This document shows, one piece after another, positions 33,109 through 43,427 of a DNA stretch of 64,000 nt. Origin of the DNA: Schistocerca nitens (lineage: Eukaryota; Arthropoda; Insecta; Orthoptera; Acrididae); contig NC_064617.1 in NCBI RefSeq assembly GCF_023898315.1, forward strand, positions 712,215,202-712,279,201, given 5' to 3'. The position numbers and the translations under genes are program-made. The stretch's first letter is position 1, and every line of letters starts with the position of its first letter. The notes beneath the pieces were generated by a model. That model was given only the letters and a program-made list of their open reading frames with translations. It ran no database searches and had not been told where the DNA came from.

Positions 33109-33900
33109 CACACATTTGTGTGGTGTAGCTTAAAGTATAACACGCGCAAAAAGGGGCAACATTATATGTGAAAGCTTTTCTTTTCTTGTAGCAGCACTAG
33201 GCATATTAATTTAAACCTTTAACTTTTCCTATTTGTGTGTTCTCATTACTTAACAGTGATGTTGCTATTGGCAAGGAACATATATCTATTGGCTGGCTGC
33301 ATCACATGTCCTATGTTCTGAATAACCGCTGTCGTCGACTGGCGAGATCACGTGATGTGAGCTGTGACAGGCTTACTAAAGGGCATCGCAATCATGATTT
33401 CAATGTTTCAGCAAGTAACATGTGGTGTTTGATGGAATTAGAATTTATACTTTCGTAATATGAAAATATGCAATGTACATGTTGCTGCACGTCAGACATC
33501 TTCCGAAAACGTGTTTTGTTCCCTGAGTTTCGTTTTCTAAAGTGCCGGGAAATTCTACGCCTGTGTATAAAACCATAACCATTCAAAATACTGATAAGTT
33601 TTACAGTTCCGAGGAAAAGTATACTCTCACTTAACACGGAAAAAGGGTATTTTCACCCAGGAGGAAGTGTACTTTTAACAGGGAATTCTGGGAAAAATCC
33701 GGGAATTTTTTTTTCCTCATCCACATATACACCCTGGTTTTCCTGCTCGTAGATGTTCAACAGTAAACTATTGTAGTAGTATGTGGAGTTTCGCCTGCTA
33801 AATATTATTAAGGCTTATCGAAAGCTAAATAATAGTGCACTGGCCAAATAACTGTGTAATATTGGGGGTTGTGCAAAGTGAAAATTAAAGTACTGTAAAA
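33109..33900. other. No gene; possible transposon terminus near 33735
   Basis: The stretch GGGAATTCTGGGAAAAATCC and on, ending CATATACACCCTGG at 33735, reads CCAGGGTGTATATG from the other side. A CAGGGTG terminus is typical of several DNA transposons, but I found no partner end or TA duplication. Confidence 0.3.
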
Positions 33901-33929
33901 CGTAACTGTGCATCTATCGGCTAAACCAT

Positions 33930-34420
33930 TTAAAGTAGTCAGTGTCGGAATCCACAACCCATTTTTCAGCCTGCCAGTGTAGCAATGCAGTATGTTGACA
34001 CCAAGGACAAACATCAACAAACGACGAAGTAAATAAAGCAGATGGAAACACCACAACTTGAATAGTATTATTAAAGCAATGTACTGCAATGAATACTGTG
34101 TTAACACAAATTGGTATGATATATGTGGAAGGATTAGTGAAAGTTACTGGTAACTGGAAAATGGGCACACAAATGTGGGCTTTGTGGAGCTCTTTCAGCA
34201 CCATGATTGGCCCTGAGTAAACACTGCTGTAAGGCATGTTAACACTGAGCTGAACAGGATGCTCCAGACAACGGCAAAACCTCACATAAGTGCTGTTCCA
34301 GCTGATGCTATTGCTAAGTGGTGATACACTACACATGGCCTGAACCTAAACAGGAAGGGGAAAGGTAAGTTAGCTCCTCTACTAGCAGATACTGTAAGGG
34401 GAGCCACAGTCACACTAGGG
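33930..34420 (+). pseudogene. LINE ORF1 SGNH-domain remnant
   Basis: Plus-strand frames give FVELFQHHDWP, HVNTELNRMLQTTAKPHISA, then THGLNLNRKGKGKLAPLL. They line up with the ORF1 at 6212-7162 (FVQLFQRHDQP, HVNMGLEKAL, WHGLHLNRYQKGRL), including the block-V histidine. Several frame changes. No ORF2 was recognised after it. Confidence 0.6.
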
Positions 34421-34576
34421 ATGATACAGTATTGATTTACTGCTATCTCGTATTAAAGTTTTGTCTCACACCATATAAGTCATTTTTCAAATGATAGGCC
34501 GGTGACAAATACAGCAGCAGAGATGGCAACAAAAACAATTCTTTCGAATACATATTTCTTTCCGCAGAGGATCATC

Positions 34577-34595
34577 AGAGAGAGAGAGAGAGAGA
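34577..34595. repeat. (GA)n microsatellite
   Basis: AGAGAGAGAGAGAGAGAGA. Confidence 0.9.
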
Positions 34596-34755
34596 TTTCT
34601 TAACGTCATATGTAAAAAATACTACTCAGGATAGACTATAATTACTAACAATAATTTGGTTAGTAAAATGTGTAGTCATCTGGGACTTTGGAATAGTATA
34701 TAGAATTGTTTCCAGAATGAGAATTTCACTCTGCAGCAGAGTGTGCGCTGATGTG

Positions 34756-34930
34756 GAACTTCCTGGCAGATTAAAACTGTGTGCTGGACCGAGACTCAAA
34801 CTCGGGAACCTTGCCTTTCGCGGGCAAGCTACCCAAGCATCTCAGTTGGTAGAGCACTTGCCCACAAAAGGCAAAGGTCCTGAGTGCGAGTCTTGGTCTG
34901 GCACACAGTTTTAATCTGCCAGGAAGTTTC
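34756..34930. repeat. Fold-back element with tRNA-like core
   Basis: 34756-34828 is the inverted repeat of 34857-34930: GAACTTCCTGGCAGATTAAA at the left, TTTAATCTGCCAGGAAGTTT at the right. The arms continue through a tRNA-like D-arm/anticodon pattern (CTCAGTTGGTAGAGCACTTG at 34841-34860, TTGCC-loop-GGCAA) and a degenerate B box (GAGTGCGAGTCTTGG). The tRNA-like sequence is thus folded into both arms. It is too diverged for a functional tRNA. Fold-back DNA elements of this type are inference; no transposase is present. Confidence 0.75.
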
Positions 34931-36188
34931 AAAACTAATTGTATTTTTGCTGTCGGATACGGAGACTACAACTGTACCAATGAAACCTGAAATAAATAAT
35001 ACATGGGCAGATTTATGCCCACATCACATACAAATATTACTGCAAATCAGAACTAGAAGACACCCAGAGACAGAAAAGAGAGAAAAAATTATTGGTAATA
35101 GTTGCGGTGTAATTAGAGCAGGTGGTGGATGCCAGCTCGATATGCCGCAATATGCCAGGACCATCCTCTGTGATATGTACAGTTGTAGCTTATTGTCACT
35201 GCCAGTGTTTATTAACACTATGTCTTCTTGTTTACACCTAACAAAATACTAAGAATACCAATTTTATTTTTTAATTACCTGGCACTTATATATAAGAGTA
35301 GTCATGAGTCATCACCACAAAGGGGTAAAGGTGGATTCTTAGGCAGCAGCACATCATTGTCTTCATTTTATACATACTCTTCTGTTATAAGGACATTGCG
35401 TTCATACAACAGCAGCTAGCTCCTTGATTGCATTGAATCCAGATGCTCCCAGCAAAGTAATTTGTTCAGAACCACCCATAAAAAATCACTGTTCTGGCAG
35501 ACTCTCATACAATGACTTCTTTGTTTTCACCCAAATTCTGCGTATTTGTTTTTTGCAGTGTTCTACTAATAAAATTGAACATTTGTAATACTGTCCTATG
35601 AAAGAAATGTAATTGTTCTCTTTTTCATGGATCTGTCTATGCATTTGTAGCAGTAACAGTAAATATGAAAACATGACCAATCAATGTAATATTTAAATTT
35701 TTAGTCATTGCATGGAATATAAACAAACAGTGATAAACTGAAGTCATGTAATAATACCAGTTAGGGCTTCTCAACTATTTATCATGAAATAAACTAGAAC
35801 TATTTATTGTATGTGGTTAAAAGACAGTATGACATTCCTCCAGTGCACTTTTTTGTAGATTACGTACAATGTATGTTGTGCACTCATGAAATACTTGTTC
35901 GTTATCCTGTATGTGCTTTCTGAATTTACCTCGCAGTTCATTTTTATAACAAAAAGTTCACTTAATATCGCATGAACATAGACATCATGCTGCTCTACAG
36001 ATCAATGTATTACATCTAGCCCCAAACAGCTTGGCAGCCACACAGCCCCAGGTGTGTCTACCTTTTTGTTACAAAGGAGTGACCATCTCAGTATTCAGTA
36101 ATCTGCTGAGCAGTGTGCTTAGTACACTATCAGCAGTTGCATTAATTGTTAATGGGGTGATTTTCTTATTAACCACTTCAGTCAGTTA
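34931..36188. other. No gene recognised
   Basis: Short open frames only (for example a 63-codon hydrophobic one at 36031-36222 that runs into the transposon). Nothing supports a real gene. Confidence 0.4.
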
Positions 36189-37614
36189 TACACTCCTGGA
36201 AATGGAAAAAACAACACATTGACACCGGTGTGTCAGACCCACCATACTTGCTCCGGACACTGCGAGAGAGCTGTACAAGCAATGATCACACGCACGGCAC
36301 AGCGGACACACCAGGAACCGCGGTGTTGGCCGTCGAATGGCGCTAGCTGCGCAGCATTTGTGCACCGCCGCCGTCAGTGTCAGCCAGTTTGCCGTGGCAT
36401 ACGGTGCTCCATCGCAGTCTTTAACACTGGTAGCATGCCGCGACAGCGTGGACGTGAACCGTATGTGCAGTTGACGGACTTTGAGCGAGGGCGTATAGTG
36501 GGCATGCGGGAGGCCGGGTGGACGTACCGCCGAATTGCTCAACACGTGGGGCGTGAGGTCTCCATAGTACATCGATGTTGTCGCCAGTGGTCGGCGGAAG
36601 GTGCACGTGCCCGTCGACCTGGGACCGGACCGCAGCGACGCACGGATGCTCGCCAAGAGCGTAGGATCCTACGCAGTGCCGTAGGGGACCGCACCGCCAC
36701 TTCCCAGCAAATTAGGGACACTGTTGCTCCTGGGGTATCGGCGAGGACCATTCGCAACCATCTCCATGAAGCTGGGCTACGGTCCCGCACACCGTTAGGC
36801 CGTCTTCCGCTCACGCCCCAACATCGTGCAGCCCGCCTCCAGTGGTGTCGCGACAGGCGTGAATGGAGGGACGAATGGAGACGTGTCGTCTTCAGCGATG
36901 AGAGTCGCTTCTGCCTTGGTGCCAATGTTGGTCGTATGCGTGTTTGGCGCCGTGCAGGTGAGCGCCACAATCAGGACTGCATACGACCGAGGCACACAGG
37001 GCCAACACCCGGCATCATGGTGTGGGGAGCGATCTCCTACACTGGCCGTACACCACTGGTGATCGTCGAGGGGACACTGAATAGTGCACGGTACATCCAA
37101 ACCGTCATCGAACCCATCGTTCTACCATTCCTAGACCGGCAAGGGAACTTGCTGTTCCAACAGGACAATGCACGTCCGCATGTATCCCGTGCCACCCAAC
37201 GTGCTCCAGAAGGTGTAAGTCAACTACCCTGGCCAGCAAGATCTCCGGATCTGTCCCCCATTGAGCATGTTTGGGACTGGATGAAGCGTCGTCTCACGCG
37301 GTCTGCACGTCCAGCACGAACGCTGGTCCAACTGAGGCGCCAGGTGGAAATGGCATGGCAAGCCGTTCCACAGGACTACATCCAGCATCTCTACGATCGT
37401 CTCCATGGGAGAATAGCAGCCTGCATTGCTGCGAAAGGTGGATATACACTGTACTAGTGCCGACATTGTGCATGCTCTGTTGCCTGTGTCTATGTGCCTG
37501 TGGTTCTGTCAGTGTGATCATGTGATGTATCTGACCCCAGGAATGTGTCAATAAAGTTTCCCCTTCCTGGGACAATGAATTCACGGTGTTCTTATTTCAA
37601 TTTCCAGGAGTGTA
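36189..37614 (+). mobile_element. DD32E Tc1-type transposon, copy E (intact)
   Basis: CACTCCTGGAAATGG at 36191 and its inverse at 37612 are flanked by TA (36189-36190 and 37613-37614). It is 1.42 kb with one uninterrupted transposase. Only about the first 13 bp of the ends match perfectly; the inner parts of left and right ends differ. It is near-identical to the copies at 28.2 and 54.9 kb, which implies recent amplification. Confidence 0.93.
36435..37457 (+). CDS. Tc1-type transposase with DD32E spacing
   Basis: 340 residues from the ATG at 36435 (MPRQRGREPYVQLTDF). Two HTH domains (WTYRRIAQHVGREVSIVHR about 29-47; VSARTIRNHLHEAGL about 101-115) precede a DDE core with D155 (FSDESRF), D244 (QQDNARPH) and E277 (SPDLSPIEHVW). 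I count 32 residues between D244 and E277, two fewer than the standard Tc1 34, checked codon by codon. GIMVWGAI (193-200) is the glycine block. The frame remains open 72 codons upstream of the ATG without another ATG. This is the only intact copy of three in the window. Confidence 0.92.
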   Translation: MPRQRGREPYVQLTDFERGRIVGMREAGWTYRRIAQHVGREVSIVHRCCRQWSAEGARARRPGTGPQRRTDARQERRILRSAVGDRTATSQQIRDTVAPGVSARTIRNHLHEAGLRSRTPLGRLPLTPQHRAARLQWCRDRREWRDEWRRVVFSDESRFCLGANVGRMRVWRRAGERHNQDCIRPRHTGPTPGIMVWGAISYTGRTPLVIVEGTLNSARYIQTVIEPIVLPFLDRQGNLLFQQDNARPHVSRATQRAPEGVSQLPWPARSPDLSPIEHVWDWMKRRLTRSARPARTLVQLRRQVEMAWQAVPQDYIQHLYDRLHGRIAACIAAKGGYTLY

Positions 37615-38545
37615 TTTTGGGTGGACAAGATAGCTGGGACACCCTATATAATGGGTAGCACCTATCCTTTTTATAATATTGTCAAACAATCTTCCTTATT
37701 TTATTGCTGTGAGATGACAAAGCAATCCAGATTCAGTCAGTGTGACTATTTTAAACCAGACAATTGCTTTTATTAGTATAACAAGTGCTTGATTTGTGAT
37801 GGATTACCGTACTGATACGTCTGATACAAAACCATTAAAATGATGTTTTAATACATAAATAAAAAAACAGTCCATGGTAGGTCACAGTACTGGTACTACT
37901 ACCTTTTTACAAATCAAGCACTAGTCATAATGGTTGCTACTTCTGCTTGTTCTATTTCTTCAAGATCATGTCATATCCAAAATGACAAACCAAACAACAT
38001 ATCTAGAAGAACTAAGTGTTCATTTTCAGAGCCCATTATGTACTCTCACAGGCTGATCAATCTGAAGTTACAAGCAGAGGAGAGGTGATGTGTGGAAAGA
38101 ATCAAAGGAAAAGAACTGAACACATGACAAATAAGAAGCTGTGTATCATTGGCTGAGTGTGTTACAATTGGCTCATTATACCTTATTCTAAACATATACA
38201 GTGAATCTTTGCTGAGGTTTCTAGGACAGATGAATATTCAGTATTTTTTCATCCCATTCACGTTGCTGGAAGTTTTGCAGTCAAAGGACTGGTTCAGTAA
38301 GATCTGACTGCATACCTAGAACTTCATGGAATATTTCCTCACAACAAGAGAGAAATGTAGGTTCAAGTCGCAGTCTGGCAGAAATTTTCATGTCAGTAAT
38401 AGGTATTACATTTGTACCTAATACTGCTGATGTCTAACAGTTCACAGTAAGCAAATGAATGTAGAGTAATTGAACATATTACAACAAAACATTCAACATT
38501 CCATGCAGAGCCAATCACAAAATATTTTAAATTCATATTTTTCAC
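37615..38545. other. No gene; a B-box-like fragment near 38363
   Basis: GGTTCAAGTCGCAGTCTGGC at 38361-38380 resembles a pol III B box and suggests a short SINE fragment. Otherwise nothing was seen. Confidence 0.35.
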
Positions 38546-38549
38546 CATA

Positions 38550-38568
38550 CATCTACATCTACATCTAT
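38550..38568 (-). repeat. (ATCTAC)n 3' tail of CR1-like LINE
   Basis: Short tandem 6-mer at the element's 3' terminus, as in CR1-type LINEs that lack a poly-A tail. Confidence 0.82.
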
Positions 38569-38617
38569 ACTCCGCGAGCCACCTTACGGTGTGTGGCGGA
38601 GGGTACTTATTGTACCA

Positions 38618-41482
38618 CTATCTGATCCCCCCTTCCCTGTTCCATTCACGAATTGTGCGTGGGAAGAACGACTGCTTGTAAGTCTCCGTATTTGCTCTAA
38701 TTTCTCGGATCTTTTCGTTGTGATCATTACGCGAGATATATGTGGGCGGTAGTAATATGTTGTCCATCTCTTCCCGGAATGTGCTCTCTCGTAATTTCGA
38801 TAATAAACCTCTCCGTATTGCGTAACGCCTTTCTTGAAGTGTCCGCCACTGGAGCTTGTTCAGCATCTCCGTAACGCTCTCGCGCTGACTAAATGTCCCC
38901 ATGACGAATCGCGCTGCTTTTCGCTGGATCATGTCTATCTCTTCTATTAATCCAACCTGGTAAGGGTCCCATACTGATGAGCAATACTCAAGAATCGGAC
39001 GAACAAGCGTTTTGTAAGCTACTTCTTTCGTCGATGAGTCACATTTTCTTAGAATTCTTCCTATGAATCTCAACCTGGCGCCTGCTTTTCCCACTATTTG
39101 TTTTATGTGATCATTCCACTTCAGATCGCTCCGGATAGTAACTCCTAAGTATTTTACGGTCGTTACCGCTTCCAATGATTTACCACCTATGGCATAATCG
39201 TACTGGAATGGATTTCTGCCCCTATGTATGCGCATTATATTACATTTATCTACGTTTAGGGAAAGCTGCCAGCTGTCGCACCATTCATTAATCCTCTGCA
39301 GGTCTTCCTGGAGTACGTACGAGTCTTCTGATGTTGCTACTTTCTTGTAGACAACCGTGTCATCTGCAAATAGCCTCACGGAGCTACCGATGTTGTCAAC
39401 TAAGTCATTTATGTATATTGTAAACAATAAAGGTCCTATCACGCTTCCTTGCGGTACTCCCGAAATTACCTCTACATCTGCAGATTTTGAACCGTTAAGA
39501 ATGACATGTTGTGTTCTTTCTTCTAGGAAATCCTGAATCCAATCACAAACCTGGTCCGATATTCCGTAAGCTCGTATTTTTTTCACTAAACGTAAGTGCG
39601 GAACCGTATCAAATGCCTTCCTGAAGTCCAGGAATACGGCATCAATCTGCTCGCCAGTGTCTACGGCACTGTGAATTTCTTGGACAAATAGGGCGAGCTG
39701 AGTTTCACATGATCTCTGTTTGCGGAATCCATGTTGGTTATGATGAAGGAGATTTGTATTATCTAAGAACGTCATAATACGAGAACATAAAACATGTTCC
39801 ATTATTCTACAACAGATTGACGTAAGCGAAATAGGCCTATAATTATTCGCATCTGATTTATGACCCTTCTTGAAAATGGGAACGACCTGCGCTTTCTTCC
39901 AGTCGCTAGGTACTTTACGTTCTTCCAGAGATCTACGATAAATTGCTGATAGAAAGGGGGCAAGTTCTTTAGCATAATCACTGTAGAATCTTACGGGTAT
40001 CTCGTCTGGTCCGGATGCTTTTCCGCTACTAAGTGATAGCAGTTGTTTTTCAATTCCGATATCGTTTATTTCAATATTTTCCATTTTGGCGTCCGTGCGA
40101 CGGCTGAAGTCAGGGACCGTGTTACGATTTTCCGCAGTGAAACAGTTTCGGAACACTGAATTCAGTATTTCTGCCTTTCTTCGGTCGTCCTCTGTTTCGG
40201 TGCCATCGTGGTCAACGAGTGACTGAATAGGGGATTTAGATCCGCTTACCGATTTTACATATGACCAAAACTTTTTAGGGTTCTTGTTTAGATTGTTTGC
40301 CAATGTTTTATGTTCGAATTCGTTGAATGCTTCTCTCATTGCTCTCTTTACGCTCTTTTTCGCTTCGTTCAGCTTTTCCTTATCAGCTATGATTCGACTA
40401 CTCTTAAACCTATGATGAAGCTTTCTTTGTTTCCGTAGTACCTTTCGTACATGATTGTTATACCACGGTGGATCTTTCCCCTCGCTTTGGACCTTAGTCG
40501 GTACGAACTTATCTAAGGCGTACTGGACGATGTTTCTGAATTTTCTCCATTTTTGTTCCACATCCTCTTCCTCAGAAATGAACGTTTGATGGTGGTCACT
40601 CAGATATTCTGCGATTTGTGCCCTATCACTCTTGTTAAGCAAATATATTTTCCTTCCTTTCTTGGCATTTCTTATTACACTTGTAGTCATTGATGCAACC
40701 ACTGACTTATGATCACTGATACCCTCTTCTACATTCACGGAGTCGAAAAGTTCCGGTCTATTTGTTGCTATGAGGTCTAAAACGTTAGCTTCACGAGTTG
40801 GTTCTCTAACTATCTGCTCGAAGTAATTCTCGGACAAGGCAGTCAGGATAATGTCACAAGAGTCTCTGTCCCTGGCTTCAGTTCTGATTGTGTGACTATC
40901 CCATTCTATACCTGGTAGATTGAAGTCTCCCCCTATTACAATAGTATGATCACGAAACTTCTTCACGACGTTCTGCAGGTTCTCTCTGAGGCGCTCAACT
41001 ACTACGGTTGCTGATGCAGGTGGTCTATAGAAGCATCCGACTATCATATCTGACCCACCTTTGATACTTAACTTAACCCAGATTATTTCACATTCGCATT
41101 CGCTAATAACTTCACTGGATATTATTGAATTCTTTACTGCTATAAATACTCCTCCACCATTGGCGTTTATCCTATCCTTGCGGTATATATTCCATTCTGT
41201 GTCTAGGATTTCGTTACTGTTCACTTCCGGTTTTAACCAACTTTCCGTTCCTAATACTATATGCGCACTATTTCCTTCAATAAGCGATACTAATTCAGGA
41301 ACCTTGCCCTGGATACTCCTGCAGTTTACCAATATTACGTTAACTTTTCCTGTTTTTGGTCTCTGAGGACGGACGTTCTTTATCAACGATGCTGATGTTC
41401 TCTCTGGTAAGCCGTCAGGTATTTTATCGTTTCGCCCAAGGGGGGGTCCCTCTAACCTAAAAAACCCTCGTGTGCACGCCAC
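38618..41482 (-). CDS. CR1-like ORF2: EEP endonuclease and reverse transcriptase
   Basis: 954 codons without interruption. Numbering is from the GTG at 41482, used only as a frame marker; a stop lies five codons upstream and the first true AUG is codon 146, inside the nuclease. The EEP domain spans about 46-262, with N53 (NCRSI), E80 (GTESWL), D186/N188 (GGDFN) and S256-D257-H258. The RT follows, about 480-800: NYRPISLT (548-554), motif A FLDFRKAFDTV (D619), motif B GVPQGS (675-680), motif C FADD (705-708). The C-terminal region has RKAARFVMG and LQWRTLQERR. No RNase H. It would nick DNA and copy LINE RNA. Expression seems to depend on ORF1, through a -1 frameshift at 41458-41464. Confidence 0.9.
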   Translation of the reverse strand: MACTRGFFRLEGPPLGRNDKIPDGLPERTSASLIKNVRPQRPKTGKVNVILVNCRSIQGKVPELVSLIEGNSAHIVLGTESWLKPEVNSNEILDTEWNIYRKDRINANGGGVFIAVKNSIISSEVISECECEIIWVKLSIKGGSDMIVGCFYRPPASATVVVERLRENLQNVVKKFRDHTIVIGGDFNLPGIEWDSHTIRTEARDRDSCDIILTALSENYFEQIVREPTREANVLDLIATNRPELFDSVNVEEGISDHKSVVASMTTSVIRNAKKGRKIYLLNKSDRAQIAEYLSDHHQTFISEEEDVEQKWRKFRNIVQYALDKFVPTKVQSEGKDPPWYNNHVRKVLRKQRKLHHRFKSSRIIADKEKLNEAKKSVKRAMREAFNEFEHKTLANNLNKNPKKFWSYVKSVSGSKSPIQSLVDHDGTETEDDRRKAEILNSVFRNCFTAENRNTVPDFSRRTDAKMENIEINDIGIEKQLLSLSSGKASGPDEIPVRFYSDYAKELAPFLSAIYRRSLEERKVPSDWKKAQVVPIFKKGHKSDANNYRPISLTSICCRIMEHVLCSRIMTFLDNTNLLHHNQHGFRKQRSCETQLALFVQEIHSAVDTGEQIDAVFLDFRKAFDTVPHLRLVKKIRAYGISDQVCDWIQDFLEERTQHVILNGSKSADVEVISGVPQGSVIGPLLFTIYINDLVDNIGSSVRLFADDTVVYKKVATSEDSYVLQEDLQRINEWCDSWQLSLNVDKCNIMRIHRGRNPFQYDYAIGGKSLEAVTTVKYLGVTIRSDLKWNDHIKQIVGKAGARLRFIGRILRKCDSSTKEVAYKTLVRPILEYCSSVWDPYQVGLIEEIDMIQRKAARFVMGTFSQRESVTEMLNKLQWRTLQERRYAIRRGLLSKLRESTFREEMDNILLPPTYISRNDHNEKIREIRANTETYKQSFFPRTIREWNREGGIR

Positions 41483-42312
41483 ACGTACTCTGCTACCCTA
41501 GTAGCTGCTTCCGGTGTGTAGTGCACGCCTGACCTGTCTAGGGGGGCCCTACAGTTCTCCACCCAATAACGGAGGTCGATGAATTTGCAACCATTATAGT
41601 CGCAGAGTCGTCTGAGCCTCTGGTTTAGACCCTCCACACGGCTCCAAACCAGAGGACCGCGATCGACTCTGGGCACTATGCTGCAGATATTAAGCTCAGC
41701 TTGCACTCCGCGTGCGATGCTGGTTGTCTTCACCAAATCAGCCAGCCGCCGGAAGGAACCAAGGATGGCCTCAGAACCCAAGCGGCAGGCGTCATTCGTT
41801 CCGACATGTGCTACTATCTGCAGCCGGTCACACCCAGTGCGTTCAATAGCTGCCGGAAGGGCCTCCTCCACATTACGGACGAGACCCCCCGGCAAGCACA
41901 CCGAGTGCACACTGGCATTCTTCCCCGACCTACCCGCTATTTTCCTGAGGGGCTCCATAACCCGCCTAACGTTGGAGCTCCCTATAACTAATAGGCCCGC
42001 CCTCTGTGACTGTCGGGACCTTGCCGGAGAATCGGCCACTGGCCCAACAGGCGAGGCATCCTGTGGTGGCTCGGAAACGATGTCATCACCACTAGGAAGC
42101 ACCCCGTACCTGTTGGAAAGGGGTAAGGCAGCTGCCACGCGGCCAGATCCCACCTTCGCCTTTCGGCCAGGCACGCGCGAGCCCACCACTGTCCGCCATT
42201 CACCCTGGAGTGATGGCTGACCGGTACACACAAATGATATAACATTATGCAATGATTCTGTAATTACTTTCTCTGGGTGGGGATGGGAGCAGGGATTGTC
42301 AACAACACACAT
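41452..42312 (-). CDS. CR1-like ORF1, SGNH hydrolase-type (5'-truncated)
   Basis: 286 codons as drawn, but homologous-looking sequence begins near residue 31 (GQPSLQGEWRTVVGSR); the N-terminus is likely flanking DNA from about 42240 outward. The SGNH fold shows block I LVIGSSNVRRV (GSS, 111-113), block III HVGTNDA (GTND, 171-174) and block V LDRSGVHYTPEAA (D259, H264). All catalytic-type residues are present, so it might be an active esterase or lipid-binding domain. The zinc finger/coiled coil seen in the ORF1 at 6212-7214 is missing here. ORF1 ends GFLG-stop inside ORF2's frame. Confidence 0.82.
   Translation of the reverse strand: MCVVDNPCSHPHPEKVITESLHNVISFVCTGQPSLQGEWRTVVGSRVPGRKAKVGSGRVAAALPLSNRYGVLPSGDDIVSEPPQDASPVGPVADSPARSRQSQRAGLLVIGSSNVRRVMEPLRKIAGRSGKNASVHSVCLPGGLVRNVEEALPAAIERTGCDRLQIVAHVGTNDACRLGSEAILGSFRRLADLVKTTSIARGVQAELNICSIVPRVDRGPLVWSRVEGLNQRLRRLCDYNGCKFIDLRYWVENCRAPLDRSGVHYTPEAATRVAEYVWRAHEGFLG
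41458..41464 (-). promoter_or_regulatory. Candidate -1 ribosomal frameshift site (T TTT TTA)
   Basis: On the minus strand ORF1 reads GGT TTT TTA GGT TAG. The heptamer T TTT TTA is in the zero frame of ORF1 and ORF2 is exactly in the -1 frame. The ORF1 stop is 3 nt after the heptamer. U UUU UUA is a canonical slippery sequence. A 3' stimulatory structure was not computed; the following GAGGGACCCCCCCTTGGGCG is GC-rich. Confidence 0.6.
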
Positions 42313-43232
42313 ATAAAATGGGACAATACAACATATGTCAAAGACCTAACTCATCTTGCAATAAACAAACTTATTTTACTGCAGTTGTTTTTAACATGTC
42401 ATACCAAAAAAATCACATTCATTGCAACAGTAACTCCAACGCAAGAGATACAAGTGTCATCCACTTCAATAAAATTATATGACAGTGGATTTTCACAGTG
42501 GAATGTAAACTGTTCTATTTTATTAAGGTGTATCTCTGATATTACTATTGACAGTGCCATAACATTAATTTGGCACAGATGGTAAAATATAAAATAATGA
42601 TCTTCGGGATACGCCGTGGCCTATCCTTAGTAACCATCCCAAAAAATATAGGGTTATGGCAGAGAACATTTGGTTGTACAATCCTGTAGTTCTGGTGTGG
42701 TACTGGATTTGTGATGTGTTCCTGAAAATAAATCAAAGGTATACTGATTGAATTATCTAATACTTTTTGGTAGAACCTGGCAGTATAGAAAACATCAAAC
42801 ATAAGTAGAATATCATCACTACATGTCAAATTAGAAAAGTATTACGTACGTACTGATTGGTAACATGAATTTTGTATGTAGAGTACACCACGCTGCCGCC
42901 AGTGATATACAAATCAACATCCAATGAGATACCCATGAGTAAAATCTTCTACATCTGAACAAATATTAAGTTGTCAAATGGTGAAGCACATATCCAGCTA
43001 ATCTGATCACACATTGCATAAAAATTGTAAGTGAGAAGCTGGAGATAGATACTATAGTTGAATTTTTTTATCTTGGCAGCTCACGCATGCCCGCCCAGAC
43101 GCGGGAGTTTGTTGCGTTGCCAGTTGCACACGACGCACGCGCCAAGAGAAGCAACGCCATAGTATATATAGTTCGCAAGCTTACGTTTAGGGGGGAGCGC
43201 GCAGTTTATGAAGTAAAGCCACCACGGCCGCA
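42313..43232. other. No gene; GC-rich TATA-containing stretch at the right
   Basis: Up to about 43060 nothing was seen. From about 43090 to 43230 the sequence becomes GC-rich and holds AGTATATATAG at 43161-43171 with a CpG-rich upstream part. This could be a promoter or a solo LTR piece; there is no transcript evidence. Confidence 0.3.
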
Positions 43233-43236
43233 TTAA

Positions 43237-43427
43237 CCCTTTCGCTGCTACAGAGACGTGCTCCCCGCATTACGCGCTGTGCACGATTTTGTCACTGCAC
43301 TGCTCGCCTGTGCTGACACATGGTGTTTCCGACTGCTTTGACACACTTATCGTTCGATTCCACAAAAACTATTTGGCCCAAAAATTAGATTTTTACACAT
43401 CTTCTTGACGGATACCTTCCCCCCCAC
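43237..43427 (+). repeat. MITE left inverted arm
   Basis: Pairs with 43772-43961; diverges near GATACCTTCC. Confidence 0.85.

Larger units (their letters stand above)
38546..42240 (-). mobile_element. CR1-like LINE with intact ORF2 and SGNH-type ORF1
   Basis: Minus strand. The 3' UTR ends in an (GTAGAT)n tail (plus 38550-38568 reads CATCTACATCTACATCTA) after the conserved CCGCCACACACCGTAAGGTG segment, an end I recognise as typical of arthropod CR1-like elements. ORF2 is uninterrupted for 954 codons and overlaps ORF1 by 31 nt. ORF1 seems truncated at its 5' side near 42240, so the copy is not full length. Lack of stops implies youth. Confidence 0.85.

Noticed and set aside
34831..34905. Functional tRNA gene
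   Set aside because: The stems carry mismatches, the T-loop consensus GTTCGA is degraded, and the sequence is half of a fold-back repeat.
43161..43171. Host promoter (TATATATAG in a CpG-rich block)
   Set aside because: No downstream gene or initiator can be defined. It is mentioned only as a property of that stretch.
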